A program made the translations under genes and the position numbers. From NCBI RefSeq assembly GCF_049844995.1, contig NZ_JBNCMC010000003.1, forward strand, positions 434,001 through 498,000: a stretch of 64,000 nt of DNA. Direction: 5' to 3'. The notes beneath the pieces are model-generated. The model did no database searches. It had not been told where the DNA came from and was given only the letters and a program-made list of their open reading frames with translations. Position 1 is the stretch's first letter. Each line of letters opens with the position of its first letter. Of the stretch, positions 10,492 through 19,198 are shown piece after piece. The DNA is from Luteimicrobium sp049844995. GTDB lineage: Bacteria; Actinomycetota; Actinomycetes; Actinomycetales; Cellulomonadaceae.

Positions 10492-10941
10492 ATGGAACCA
10501 GTCCTTGCAGACCTGTTTGCCGAGCAAGAGTCGAATGTAATCGATTGGGGAGGGCCGCTCTACAGCCTGTACGACCTCCCGACCGACTCTCACCGATTCG
10601 AAGCCCGATTCCTGGATGCCGTTGAAAATCCCGTGCAGGGCTTACGGATAAAGGTACGCGGGGGCGTGCTTTGTGTGGCCGGCACGAAAGCTGCTGACAT
10701 GATCTTGTGGCGCGACAGTGCACCGGACGTGGTCGACGTCGATGTTCTCTGGACTTCGACTGACAGGCGATCTCTCCGGATGTGGAACGTCTGGCGCGTG
10801 CACAATGTCACTCATGCCTGGATAGGGAACTCAGGTATGCGAGTCGATGTCGTGAGCCCGCGCCATATTGTTGCCCAGTGCAGCGATGGGACTGGAGAGC
10901 CGCGCTTCCGCGACTTGGTTGCGGAGCTTGTGTTCTTGTGA
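10492..10941 (+). CDS. Candidate immunity protein for the RHS toxin
   Basis: The ATG at 10492 lies one base after the toxin stop and gives 149 residues. The frame also extends upstream into the toxin gene, but the ATG at 10492 fits the usual toxin/immunity arrangement. The product is soluble, without signal peptide or membrane segment, acidic and tryptophan-rich (VIDWGGPLYSLYDLP, DMILWRDSAPDVVDVDVLW, SLRMWNVWRVHNVTHAWIG). It matches no family I can name. Position, size and a base composition lower in GC than the flanking chromosome all point to the cognate immunity protein that binds the nuclease tail; this is inference from position. A decayed transposase follows on the other strand, another common sign of a toxin-exchange site. 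Confidence 0.7.
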   Translation: MEPVLADLFAEQESNVIDWGGPLYSLYDLPTDSHRFEARFLDAVENPVQGLRIKVRGGVLCVAGTKAADMILWRDSAPDVVDVDVLWTSTDRRSLRMWNVWRVHNVTHAWIGNSGMRVDVVSPRHIVAQCSDGTGEPRFRDLVAELVFL

Positions 10942-11168
10942 TTTTTCCCGAGGGCGCTGCTTGGCAGTGGCGCATTGATGTGCGTGCGGGCGTTCAACCT
11001 CCGCTGCAGGGCGGGCAGTTCACGTCTGGGTTGGCCAGCGCAGCCGGGCGGCGGGCAGCGTCGACGGCGTTTCGCCACAGCGCCCGGGTGCGCGGGACAT
11101 CCGAGGGCGCTGTGCTGGTAGATCTACTCGTACCAGTTACGGTTTTCGGACCATCCGAGCCGTCGCTC

Positions 11169-12006
11169 CTAATTCGTCGACCACGGTGGTGCCGGGCTTG
11201 ACGACGTGGAACGCGTCTGGGACCGCGGTGGCGTCTTCGAGCTGCTCGGCGATCGCGGACTTGTAGCCGCCGAACGGGTCGAGGGCCCGACGCCGATCAC
11301 GGCCCGGAACGCTTCGCCGCGCTCAGCGAGCCAGTCCGCGTAGGCTCTCTTGGTCGGCTTGGCACCAGGTCGCAAAAGCGGGCGTGCGCCCGCCCCCGCC
11401 CGTCTCGGGTCAGGTCGACCATCCCGGTCAGGTCCTTGGGGTCCTTCGTGCACCGGTCACCGTGACGCCAGGTGTGCTTGTCCACGCCGAGCGAGGTGAC
11501 CCGGCGAACCGGGACTCGTCCGCGGCGGGGTGCTCGAGCACGGGCTTCTCGGCCCGCCATAGCGTCCACCACGACACCGCGAGGCGGCGGCCGAGGCCGG
11601 CGACCGTGGCGTGCTCGCGTCGCAGCTGTCCGACCGCTCAGAACACCGCCCGGGCCGTGATGGATCCCCGCGGCGCGAGCAGTTCAGGGACTTGCTCGGC
11701 GAACGTTCCCCGGGAACACGCAGCTTGCGGGCAGCGCCAGATCTGCTGCCGCCACACCAGGCGCACTTGCGCGTTGCCGTGCGGCGCGTCGGGCAGGACG
11801 CGCCCGCGCCTGCCCCGGCTCGGGGCCACCACACCGCAGTCCGGGCAGCCCGCCATCTGCCATGGCGTGGAGACCGTCACCATCATCACGCCGTCGTCCC
11901 GCTCGACGCGCTCGACATTCACGCCAGGCAGCCCGAGCAGCGCATCGCAACCCGAGCATGGATGAGTAGTGGTGGGCGCGCCAGCGAACCCCGTAGCGTT
12001 GGACAA
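11169..12006 (-). pseudogene. ISL3-family transposase relic, several frameshifts and a stop
   Basis: Read on the minus strand, the N-terminal part carries the ISL3-type zinc-ribbon entry (HPCSGCDALLGL, AGCPDCGVVAPSRG, VWRQQIWRCPQAAC) and hits an in-frame TGA at 11638-11640. The same frame then resumes as AVGQLRREHATVAGLGRRL and WWTLWRAEKPVLEHP. A frameshift moves to GVTSLGVDKHTWRHG and DLTGMVDLTRDGRGR, and further shifts give YADWLAERGEAFRAV, GGYKSAIAEQLEDAT and DAFHVVKPGTTVVDE. The sequence stops resembling the family just after that, so roughly the last half of the transposase is missing. It cannot be active. It lies directly downstream of the toxin/immunity pair and probably marks past recombination there. 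Confidence 0.85.
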
Positions 12007-12007
12007 C

Positions 12008-12064
12008 GTCGAGGTCCTTTAAGTCGATCAGTGGTTGGTGCTTCTGATCATTGGGGACCTCGAC
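12008..12064. repeat. Inverted repeat at the head of the ISL3 relic
   Basis: A 10-bp perfect inverted repeat, gtcgaggtcc (12008-12017) and ggacctcgac (12055-12064), lies just upstream of the transposase relic. It may belong to the leader or terminal region of the element. No matching terminal repeat was found on the other side, as expected if that end is deleted. Confidence 0.4.
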
Positions 12065-12145
12065 CCCTACACCCAGCCCGTCGCGCCGCCAGGCCTCCTC
12101 CCTACGGAACGGTGAGCCATATAAGGAAGCGGAGGGCTTTCACTA

Positions 12146-12562
12146 GTGGACTGTCTACCAGTCCTGAGCCAACAATGCGTAGAAATCTCCCTCGCGCATC
12201 ACGTTGCTCCAGGTGGCCAGCTCTCTTCTGGGTGCTCTGCAGATTCGTTGGGTGTGGAATGGGTTGACGCTAGTCGAGCCCGCGAGAGCGACTGGCAACT
12301 TGAAATCAGCGATCGTGAATGGACGGGCCCGTTTGACGGTGCCGCGAGAAGCGTTTTGGACTGGGGCCGTGGGAGGTGGAAGCTCAGGCGTGAGGATCCC
12401 GGCGGCCCGCTTTTCGAGCTGGTCGGGCTGAGTGTGACGGCCACACGACTGGACCGTAACTCTGTAAACCAGATTCAAGCACTCGCTATTGAGTTCGCTT
12501 CGTACGTTCTTGAGATTCGAGTTTGGGAGGGTGGCCTCCAGGTTGATCTCGCCTCGTCGTAA
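12146..12562 (+). CDS. Orphan small protein, possibly a second immunity gene or fragment
   Basis: A soluble product of up to 138 residues. The C-terminal 85 residues look like genuine protein (ESDWQLEISDREWTGPFDG, WGRGRWKLRREDPGG, NSVNQIQALAIEFASYVLEI, WEGGLQVDLASS). The first 40 residues are low in quality (Cys/Ser-rich), so the gene may be 5'-truncated at a recombination junction. A GTG at 12254 is an alternative start. Like the upstream immunity candidate it has reduced GC and sits beside the transposase relic. Arrays of orphan immunity genes are typical downstream of RHS toxins, which is the only basis for the suggested role. It converges on the helicase gene, whose end is 18 nt away. Confidence 0.45.
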   Translation: MDCLPVLSQQCVEISLAHHVAPGGQLSSGCSADSLGVEWVDASRARESDWQLEISDREWTGPFDGAARSVLDWGRGRWKLRREDPGGPLFELVGLSVTATRLDRNSVNQIQALAIEFASYVLEIRVWEGGLQVDLASS

Positions 12563-12580
12563 AGTAGCTAGCTTGCGACC

Positions 12581-14773
12581 TTACGGCTCCAGCACGACGA
12601 GCTGCTGCGTCGCTCGGCTCATCGCGACGTAGCGGTCGACGGCGGCGGCGACGGTGCTTTCCCCGGCGGCGAAGCCGCCCGGGTCGACCAGCACGACGAG
12701 GTCGAACTCGAGGCCCTTCGCGGTGACGGGGTCGAGCCACCGGACCCGCTCGCGGTCGGGCCCGCGGGAGACCCGCCGCTCGCGGTCGGGCTCGACCCCG
12801 ATGACGCACGCCACGCCGTCGTGCTCCGCCAGCCAGCGGTCGAGCACGTCGTCGAGCTCGGTGACCCGGCCGCGAACGACCGGGAGCCCGCTCGATCGGA
12901 CGGACCGCGGGACGTTGGCGTCGGGGATCGCGGCGCGGATCACCGGCGCGGCCTCGGCCATGACCTCGGACGGCGTCCGGTAGTTGATGCCCAGCCCGGC
13001 CACGCGCGCCCCCTCGATCCCGGCGCGTGCGAGCCGCTCCGGCCAGGTGTCCGTGAACCCGTGCCGCGCCTGCGCCCGGTCGCCGACGATCGTCAGGCTG
13101 CGCGACGGGCACCGCAGCAGCAGCACCTGCCACTCGGCGTCGGTCAGTTCCTGCGCCTCGTCCACGACGAGGTGCGCGAACGGGCCGGCGAGCCGGTCGA
13201 CGTCGGACCGGGGCGTCGTCGCGGCGCCGTCGAGCGCGCCCCGCAGGTCGTCGCCGCGCAGCATGCTCATGACCTGCAGCTCCGAGTCGTCGGCCGCGAC
13301 GAGGTCCGCGACGACGTCGTCCATCCGGGCCGCTGCCGCTTCGCCTTCGGCCCGTTCACGACGCCGACGGCGCGAGGCCGCGGGGTCGCCGAGCCGCTGC
13401 CGGGTGGCGTCGAGCAGGGGCAGGTCCGACGTCGTCCACGCCTGGGGCTCGGCGCGCTGCAGGCGCCGCACCTCCTCGGGAGAGAGCCACGGTGCGCACA
13501 GCCTGAGGTAGGCGGGCACGGACCACAGGTCACCGACGACGTCCGCCGCGTCCAGCAGCGGCCACGCCTCGCCGAGCGCGGCCCGGAGCTCGGCGTCCTG
13601 CTCGACGGCCCGGCGCACCTGCTCGGGCGGCGCGTCGTCGTCGTGCTTGTCGACGAGGATGTCGACGAGCGCGTCCCAGACCTCGTCGCGGGCGTCGTTG
13701 TGAGGAGTGCCGGGCTCTGGCGCGGCGAACGCCTCGGCCCAGTCGCCGGCGGTGAGCCGCACGTCGGCCCACGGGGTCGAGACGGTGCGCCCGCGCGTCG
13801 GCGGTTCCTCGTAGAAGCGGACCGCGGTCTCGATCCCGCGGACCAGGTCCGCCGAGCCCTTGAGCCGCGCCACCTCGGGGTCCTCCTCGGCCCCGGCCCG
13901 GCCGCCCTCGGGCACGAGGTCGCGCAGGGTCGCGAGCTGCACGCCCTCCTCGCCGAGGCTCGGCAGGACGTCCGCCACGTAGTCGAGGTACGGCTGGTGC
14001 GGCCCGACGACGAGCACCCCGCCGCGCCGCGCCTCCACCTGCGGGTCGGCGTACAGGAGGTAGGCGGCCCGGTGCAGGGCCACGACGGTCTTCCCGGTGC
14101 CGGGTCCGCCGTCGACGACGAGCGCACCGCGGGCGCCCGCGCGGATGACCGCGTCCTGGTCGGCGGCCAGCGTGCCGAGGACGTCACGCATCTGCGCCGA
14201 CCGGGCCCCGCCGAGGCTCGCCACGAAGGCCGACTGGTCGTCGAGGGAGGCGGTGGCGAGGGGGCCGGCCTCGCCGTCGGCCGCGTCGGCGAGGAACAGC
14301 TCGTCCCAGTAGTCGGTGATCAGCCCGCCGGTCCAGCGGTAGCGCCGCCGGGTCGCGAGCCCCATCGGGTCCGCGAGCGTCGCGCCGAAGAACGGCCCGG
14401 CGGCCGGCGAACGCCAGTCGACGAGGAGCTGGCGCCCGTCCGCGTCGGTGAGCCCGAGCCGCCCCACGTACACCGGCTCGCCGCCGTCCGCGGGGACCAT
14501 GCGTCCGAGGCACAGGTCGACGCCGTGGCGGCGGAGCGTGTGCAGGCGCGCGGTGAGGCGGTGGACCTCCTGGTCGCGGTCGAGCGCCTGCTGGCCCGCG
14601 CGGGCCGGTGCGCGCCGGGTGGCGTCGAGGCGGGCGGCGAGGTCGGCGACCGTCCGCTCCAGGCACGCGGCGACCGCCGCGAGGTGACGCTCGTCGTCGG
14701 CGACGAGCGCGGGGTCGGCCTTCGCGGCCAGGCGGTGGGGGAGGTCGAACAGGTCCGGGTTCGGGTGCGTCAC
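12581..14773 (-). CDS. helR: HelR-type RNA polymerase recycling ATPase (UvrD-like superfamily I)
   Basis: 730 residues from a GTG at 14773, preceded by GGAAG. It is a superfamily I helicase-like ATPase with Walker A GGPGTGKT at residues 222-229 and the motif LVVDEAQELTDAEWQVL (Walker B DEAQ). Other motifs are LTIVGDRAQARHGF (motif III), GLGINYRTPSEVM (motif IV) and CVIGVEPD followed by a C-terminal LDPVTAKGLEFDLVVLVDP. The N-terminal stretch VDWRSPAAGPFFGATLADPM and RRRYRWTGGLITDYWDE is typical of the HelD/HelR branch, which does not unwind DNA but dislodges stalled RNA polymerase. In actinomycetes HelR is known to protect RNA polymerase from rifamycins. A palindrome resembling the rifamycin-associated element lies about 65 nt upstream, which supports HelR over a generic HelD. 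I cannot separate the two fully without alignment. Confidence 0.85.
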   Translation of the reverse strand: MTHPNPDLFDLPHRLAAKADPALVADDERHLAAVAACLERTVADLAARLDATRRAPARAGQQALDRDQEVHRLTARLHTLRRHGVDLCLGRMVPADGGEPVYVGRLGLTDADGRQLLVDWRSPAAGPFFGATLADPMGLATRRRYRWTGGLITDYWDELFLADAADGEAGPLATASLDDQSAFVASLGGARSAQMRDVLGTLAADQDAVIRAGARGALVVDGGPGTGKTVVALHRAAYLLYADPQVEARRGGVLVVGPHQPYLDYVADVLPSLGEEGVQLATLRDLVPEGGRAGAEEDPEVARLKGSADLVRGIETAVRFYEEPPTRGRTVSTPWADVRLTAGDWAEAFAAPEPGTPHNDARDEVWDALVDILVDKHDDDAPPEQVRRAVEQDAELRAALGEAWPLLDAADVVGDLWSVPAYLRLCAPWLSPEEVRRLQRAEPQAWTTSDLPLLDATRQRLGDPAASRRRRRERAEGEAAAARMDDVVADLVAADDSELQVMSMLRGDDLRGALDGAATTPRSDVDRLAGPFAHLVVDEAQELTDAEWQVLLLRCPSRSLTIVGDRAQARHGFTDTWPERLARAGIEGARVAGLGINYRTPSEVMAEAAPVIRAAIPDANVPRSVRSSGLPVVRGRVTELDDVLDRWLAEHDGVACVIGVEPDRERRVSRGPDRERVRWLDPVTAKGLEFDLVVLVDPGGFAAGESTVAAAVDRYVAMSRATQQLVVLEP

Positions 14774-14834
14774 GGCTCAGCTTCCGCTCGGGGTCCGCGG
14801 CCGGACGGGCCGCGGCCTGCGATTCTCCGCCGTC

Positions 14835-14859
14835 GGGGGGCCCTTGCCGCAAGACCCCC
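14835..14859. promoter_or_regulatory. Rifamycin-associated-element-like palindrome
   Basis: The core cttgccgcaag (14843-14853) is an odd-centred perfect palindrome flanked by a G run (14835-14840) and a C run (14855-14859), so the whole element is an extended inverted repeat. From memory this matches the rifamycin-associated element found before actinobacterial rifamycin-resistance genes including helR. It lies between divergent helR and pcrA. On the plus strand TTGCCG (14844-14849), 17 nt, then TATACG (14867-14872) forms a possible promoter that the palindrome overlaps. On the minus strand the palindrome lies in the helR leader region. Confidence 0.7.
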
Positions 14860-14950
14860 ACTGCGCTATACGTTGAGAGTGGAGAGGTGAGGGCGGCCGG
14901 TGTTGACGGCGCCCCGGGCGTGGGCGGCGACGCCTAGGCTGGTCCCCGAG

Positions 14951-17566
14951 ATGAACCCGCTCTTCGAGAACCTTCCACTGCCCGGCCTCAGCACCTTCGG
15001 CGCTACCACGACCGGGCTCTCCGGCGTCCCCGAGGAGGCACGCCTCCCCTCCGGCGGCTCGCCCGTACGCCCCGCGCCCGACGACGAGGCGCAGCCCTCG
15101 TACGCGGCCGCGCCCCGCGCGTCGGGCGGGGGAGCGGCCGGTGGCCGGCGCGATCCGGAGGCGCTCCTCGAGGGCCTCAACCCGCAGCAGCGCGAGGCCG
15201 TCGTGCACGAGGGCGGGCAGCTCCTCATCGTGGCCGGCGCAGGCTCGGGCAAGACGCGCGTGCTCACCCACCGCATCGCGTACGCGCTCGCGACCGGGCG
15301 CGCGACGCCCGGCGAGATCCTCGCGATCACGTTCACCAACAAGGCCGCCGCCGAGATGCGCGAGCGGGTCGCGGCGCTCGTCGGGCCGGTCGCCCGGCGC
15401 ATGTGGGTGTCGACGTTCCACTCCGCGTGCGTGCGGATCCTGCGGGCCGAGCACGACCAGCTCGGGCTCAAGTCGACCTTCTCCATCTACGACGCCGCCG
15501 ACAGCCAGCGCCTCGTGACGCTCGTGTGCCGCGAGCTCGACCTCGACGTCAAGAAGTACCCGCCGCGGTCGCTCGCCAACAAGATCTCCGACCTCAAGAA
15601 CGAGCTCGTCGACCCGGAGACGTACCGGTCGACGTCGGGAGCCTCGAGCGAGAGCGCGAACCCGTTCGACGCCGTCCTCGCCGACGTGTACGTGCGCTAC
15701 CAGCAGCGCCTCCAGCAGGCGCACGCGCTCGACTTCGACGACCTCATCATGACGACGGTCAACCTGCTGCAGGCGTTCCCGGGCGTCGCCGAGCACTACC
15801 GCCGCCGGTTCCGGCACATCCTCGTCGACGAGTACCAGGACACGAACCACGCCCAGTACATGCTCGTCCGGGAGCTCGCCGGCGTCAGCGCCGAGGAGGT
15901 CGAGACGGTCGAGGGGGACGAGCGGGAGGCCCATCACGCGGCGCCCGTCCCGCCGGGGGAGCTCACGGTCGTCGGCGACGCCGACCAGTCCATCTACGCG
16001 TTCCGGGGCGCCACCATCCGGAACATCCTCGAGTTCGAGGCCGACTACCCGAACGCCCGGACCATCCTGCTCGAGCAGAACTACCGGTCCACCCAGACCA
16101 TCCTGACCGCGGCCAACGCCGTCATCGCCCGCAACCCCGACCGCAAGCCCAAGCGCCTGTGGACCGACTCGGGCGCCGGGACCAAGATCATCGGCTACGT
16201 CGCGGACAACGAGCACGAGGAGGCCCGGTTCGTCGCCGAGGAGATCGACCGTCTCGGCGACAGCGACGGCGTCCGGCCCGGCGACGTCGCGGTGTTCTAC
16301 CGCACCAACGCCCAGTCCCGCGCCCTCGAGGAGGTGCTCATCCGCGTCGGCCTGCCCTACAAGGTCGTCGGCGGCACGCGCTTCTACGAGCGCCGCGAGA
16401 TCAAGGACGCCATCGCCTACCTGCGCGCCGTCGACAACCTCGACGACGACGTCAACCTCCGCCGCGTCCTCGGCGTCCCCAAGCGCGGCATCGGCGAACG
16501 CTCCGAGGCGCTCGTCGCGTCGTTCGCCGAGCGCGAGCGCATCTCGTTCGGGGCCGCGCTCGGCCGGCTCGACGCGATCCCCGCCATGACCACGCGCACC
16601 CTGCGACCCCTCGAAGGCTTTCGCGACCTCATGGCCGGCCTGCGCGAGCTCGCCGCCACCAGCGTGGGACCGGCCGAGGTGCTCGGCGCCGTCCTCGACC
16701 GGTCAGGCCTGCTCGCCGAGCTCCGCGCCAGCGACGACCCGCAGGACGCCAGCCGCGTCGAGAACCTCGCCGAGCTCCACGCCGTCGCCCTCGAGTTCGA
16801 GCAGGACGAGCCCGACGGCACCCTCGCCGACTTCCTCGAGCGCGTCTCGCTCGTCGCCGACTCCGACCAGATCCCCGCCGGGGACGGCGCCGACGACGGC
16901 GCGCGCGACCCCGGCGTCATCACCCTCATGACCCTCCACACCGCCAAGGGCCTCGAGTTCCCCGTCGTGTTCCTCACCGGCCTCGAGGACGGCACCTTCC
17001 CGCACATGCGGTCCCTGCACGACGACGCCGAGCTCGCCGAGGAACGCCGCCTCGCCTACGTCGGGATCACCCGCGCCCGCGAACGGCTCTACATGTCACG
17101 GTCCGCGGTGCGGTCCGCCTGGGGCATGGCCAACGAGTTCCCGCCGTCCCGGTTCCTCGACGAGATTCCCGACGAGCTCGTCGACTGGAGGCGCGCGGAG
17201 TCGTCGATGCAGACCCTGCGCGCGGGCGGGTCGCTCTACGGCTCTTCCGGCGGCTGGGGTGCGTCCTCCCGGCAGACGCGCCGCGAGTCCTCCCCCCAGG
17301 ACCACGATGGCTTCCGGTCGCCGACGCGGGGTGGGCGGATCGGTGCCCGGGAGGAGGCGTCGCCGTCGTTCGGGTCCGCCACGCCGCGGGACGACGCGAC
17401 CATCCCGTCGCTGAGCCTGGGGGACAAGGTCACCCACGACGCGTACGGGCTCGGGACCGTGGTCGCGCTGGAGGGCTCCGGGCGGAACGCCGTCGCCAAG
17501 ATCGACTTCGGCGCCGACGGCACCAAGCGGCTGCTGCTGAGGTTCTCGCCGGTCACCAAGCTGTAG
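14951..17566 (+). CDS. pcrA: ATP-dependent DNA helicase PcrA/UvrD
   Basis: 871 residues from ATG 14951; the frame opens at 14900 with a TTG/GTG-rich leader that is less likely. A disordered N-terminal 70 residues precede LNPQQREAVVHEGGQLLI and Walker A VAGAGSGKT. The helicase motifs follow in order: ILVDEYQDTNHAQYML (motif II), VVGDADQSIYAFRGA (III), LLEQNYRSTQTIL (IV), TLHTAKGLEFPVVFLTGLED (V) and AYVGITRARERLYMSR (VI). The C-terminus has the short PcrA Tudor-like tail (SLGDKVTHDAYGLGTVV and TKRLLLRFSPVTKL) used to contact RNA polymerase in this family. It acts in replication-fork repair and nucleotide excision repair. It diverges from helR across a 177-bp region that holds the RAE-like palindrome. 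A TAGGCT box ends 10 nt before the ATG. Confidence 0.95.
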   Translation: MNPLFENLPLPGLSTFGATTTGLSGVPEEARLPSGGSPVRPAPDDEAQPSYAAAPRASGGGAAGGRRDPEALLEGLNPQQREAVVHEGGQLLIVAGAGSGKTRVLTHRIAYALATGRATPGEILAITFTNKAAAEMRERVAALVGPVARRMWVSTFHSACVRILRAEHDQLGLKSTFSIYDAADSQRLVTLVCRELDLDVKKYPPRSLANKISDLKNELVDPETYRSTSGASSESANPFDAVLADVYVRYQQRLQQAHALDFDDLIMTTVNLLQAFPGVAEHYRRRFRHILVDEYQDTNHAQYMLVRELAGVSAEEVETVEGDEREAHHAAPVPPGELTVVGDADQSIYAFRGATIRNILEFEADYPNARTILLEQNYRSTQTILTAANAVIARNPDRKPKRLWTDSGAGTKIIGYVADNEHEEARFVAEEIDRLGDSDGVRPGDVAVFYRTNAQSRALEEVLIRVGLPYKVVGGTRFYERREIKDAIAYLRAVDNLDDDVNLRRVLGVPKRGIGERSEALVASFAERERISFGAALGRLDAIPAMTTRTLRPLEGFRDLMAGLRELAATSVGPAEVLGAVLDRSGLLAELRASDDPQDASRVENLAELHAVALEFEQDEPDGTLADFLERVSLVADSDQIPAGDGADDGARDPGVITLMTLHTAKGLEFPVVFLTGLEDGTFPHMRSLHDDAELAEERRLAYVGITRARERLYMSRSAVRSAWGMANEFPPSRFLDEIPDELVDWRRAESSMQTLRAGGSLYGSSGGWGASSRQTRRESSPQDHDGFRSPTRGGRIGAREEASPSFGSATPRDDATIPSLSLGDKVTHDAYGLGTVVALEGSGRNAVAKIDFGADGTKRLLLRFSPVTKL

Positions 17567-17634
17567 CAGCCCTGGTCGGACGGCCGCTCCGGGCGCATCC
17601 TGAACTCGACGTGTTCCCGACGACGGAGGCAAGC

Positions 17635-18252
17635 GTGAGCGTGCGAGCGGCGGACCGGCCGGGCGTGGGCGAGTACACGGTCAAACCGCTGAGCGCGGAC
17701 ACGTGGGACGCGTTCGCGGCGCTGTGCGAGCGAAACAACGGTGCCGGGATGGGCGGCTGCTGGTGCTGCTGGTTCCACGAGGCGACGATGAGCGAGCGCG
17801 AGACCGAGATCGCCGCCTGCGGCGGAAACCAGCAGTACAAGCATCAGCGGGTCCTCGACGGTCGCGCGCACGCGGCCCTGGTCTTCGAGGGCGACGAGGC
17901 GGTGGGCTGGTGCGAGTACGGACCCCCGTCGGAGCTGCCCGGCGTCTACCACGCGAAGGAGCTCGCGGCGTCGGGCGACCCGCTGCCTGACTACCGCTTC
18001 ACGTGCTTCTTCGTCGACCGCCGGCACCGCGGCCGCGGCGTCGCCACCGCGGCGCTGCGCGGCGCCCTGGAGCTCGTCGCGCGGGCGGGCGGCGGGGTCG
18101 TCGAGACCTACCCGCGCGACGCGCCCGGCAAGACGTCCGCGTCGTTCCTCTACAACGGCGCGCGGCCGATGTTCGAGAAGGCCGGGTTCGACTACATCCG
18201 TCCCAAGGGCACGAAGAACTGCGTGATGCGCCTGACGGTCGCGCCGGCGTAG
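17635..18252 (+). CDS. GNAT family N-acetyltransferase
   Basis: 205 residues from a GTG at 17635, chosen because a GGAGG box ends 5 nt before it; GTG 17611 is an alternative. The GNAT core is clear: FTCFFVDRRHRGRGVATAAL contains the beta4 strand and the R/Q-x-x-G-x-G/A acetyl-CoA pyrophosphate loop (RHRGRGVA). It is followed by ETYPRDAPGKTSASFLY and the terminal GARPMFEKAGFDYI. The N-terminal section has a Cys/Trp-rich motif (GGCWCCWFHEATMSE) seen in a subgroup of actinobacterial GNATs that act on small molecules or proteins; the substrate is not readable. It follows pcrA by 68 nt and could be co-transcribed. It converges on the potassium-channel gene, 44 nt away. Confidence 0.85.
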   Translation: MSVRAADRPGVGEYTVKPLSADTWDAFAALCERNNGAGMGGCWCCWFHEATMSERETEIAACGGNQQYKHQRVLDGRAHAALVFEGDEAVGWCEYGPPSELPGVYHAKELAASGDPLPDYRFTCFFVDRRHRGRGVATAALRGALELVARAGGGVVETYPRDAPGKTSASFLYNGARPMFEKAGFDYIRPKGTKNCVMRLTVAPA

Positions 18253-18296
18253 CCCACGCGCTCGGCGGGCGGATCCCGGGTCGACCCGATGTGGAC

Positions 18297-19070
18297 CTAC
18301 CGAGCGTCGGGGCCGGTGGGCGGAGCGCTCGCGCGCCCCGGGCCACCGGCCGCCGAGCCCGCGGCAGCGGCGAGTGCGTCCCGCAGCGCGCGCACCTCGC
18401 CGGCAAGGTCGGCGACCTGGGCCCGGGTCGCCGCCTCCTCGGCCTCGTTCGCCTCGCTCACCCGCTCGACGAGCCACGAGGCGAGGGTGGCGGTGACCAC
18501 GCCGAGCAACGCGATCCCCGCGACCATGAGACCGGCCGCGATGAACCTGCCCGCGGTCGTGACGGGGTACACGTCGCCGTAGCCCACGGTGCACATCGTG
18601 GAGACGGCCCACCAGATCCCGTCGCCGAGATCCGTGATGGTGGCGCCCGGTCGTCCCCGCTCGGTTTCCGTCATGGCGAGCGCGCCGGTCACGACGAGCA
18701 GCGCGGTGCCCCCGACCGCGTACGTGATGACCTTGCCCCGCAGCTCTCGGGCGCCGGTCCGGTTGAGGATCGACAGCAGGGCGAGAAGCCTGACGAGCCT
18801 CAGCGGGCGCAGCACCGGCAGGACCACCACCGCGAGGTCGAGCGCGTGGTGCCAGACGAAGTGCCACCGTCGCTCGGCGAGCGCCAGCCGCACGACGTAG
18901 TCCGTGACGAAGAGCGACCAGGTCGCCCAGACGACGACCGAGCACGTCGTCCTGAGCGCCGTGGGCGCCGTCGGCACGGCGATGGGGATCGCGTACGCCG
19001 CGAGGAACAGCACAGCCGCGGCCGTCAGCGGCCACTCGGTGCTTCTCTCCCAGCGCTCGGCGCGGGCCAT
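18297..19070 (-). CDS. Voltage-gated-type potassium channel
   Basis: 257 residues. The layout fits a six-helix voltage-gated cation channel: hydrophobic segments near residues 15-32, 43-64 and 76-88, then an arginine-bearing S4-like helix RPLRLVRLLALLSILNR (88-104), S5 (114-134), a pore loop with the potassium selectivity filter TVGYGD (161-166) and S6 (173-195). The C-terminus is an Ala/Glu-rich predicted coiled coil (SEANEAEEAATRAQVADLAG) that could tetramerise the channel; no RCK domain is present. It is located in the cytoplasmic membrane. The gene diverges from the acyltransferase gene at 19199 and converges on the acetyltransferase gene. Confidence 0.9.
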   Translation of the reverse strand: MARAERWERSTEWPLTAAAVLFLAAYAIPIAVPTAPTALRTTCSVVVWATWSLFVTDYVVRLALAERRWHFVWHHALDLAVVVLPVLRPLRLVRLLALLSILNRTGARELRGKVITYAVGGTALLVVTGALAMTETERGRPGATITDLGDGIWWAVSTMCTVGYGDVYPVTTAGRFIAAGLMVAGIALLGVVTATLASWLVERVSEANEAEEAATRAQVADLAGEVRALRDALAAAAGSAAGGPGRASAPPTGPDAR

Positions 19071-19198
19071 CTCGGCATCCTATGGACCGCGCCGCTCCGT
19101 CCGTCTGCGACACACGGAGGCCGCCCCCAGCGTGGCGCCGACACCCTGTCCGCGGCGCTCGCTACCGTGGTGGCGGCACCTGGCTGGGAGGGGAAGTC

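Noticed and set aside
10948..11112. 12-nt direct repeat ccgagggcgctg at 10948-10959 and 11101-11112
   Set aside because: It could be an insertion footprint near the ISL3 relic, but the length does not match the 8-bp duplication of that family and GC-rich 12-mers can recur by chance.
14903..14940. TTGACG and TAGGCT as a promoter pair for pcrA
   Set aside because: The spacing is 26 nt, too long for a sigma-70 type promoter; the TTGCCG-17-TATACG pair overlapping the RAE-like site fits better.
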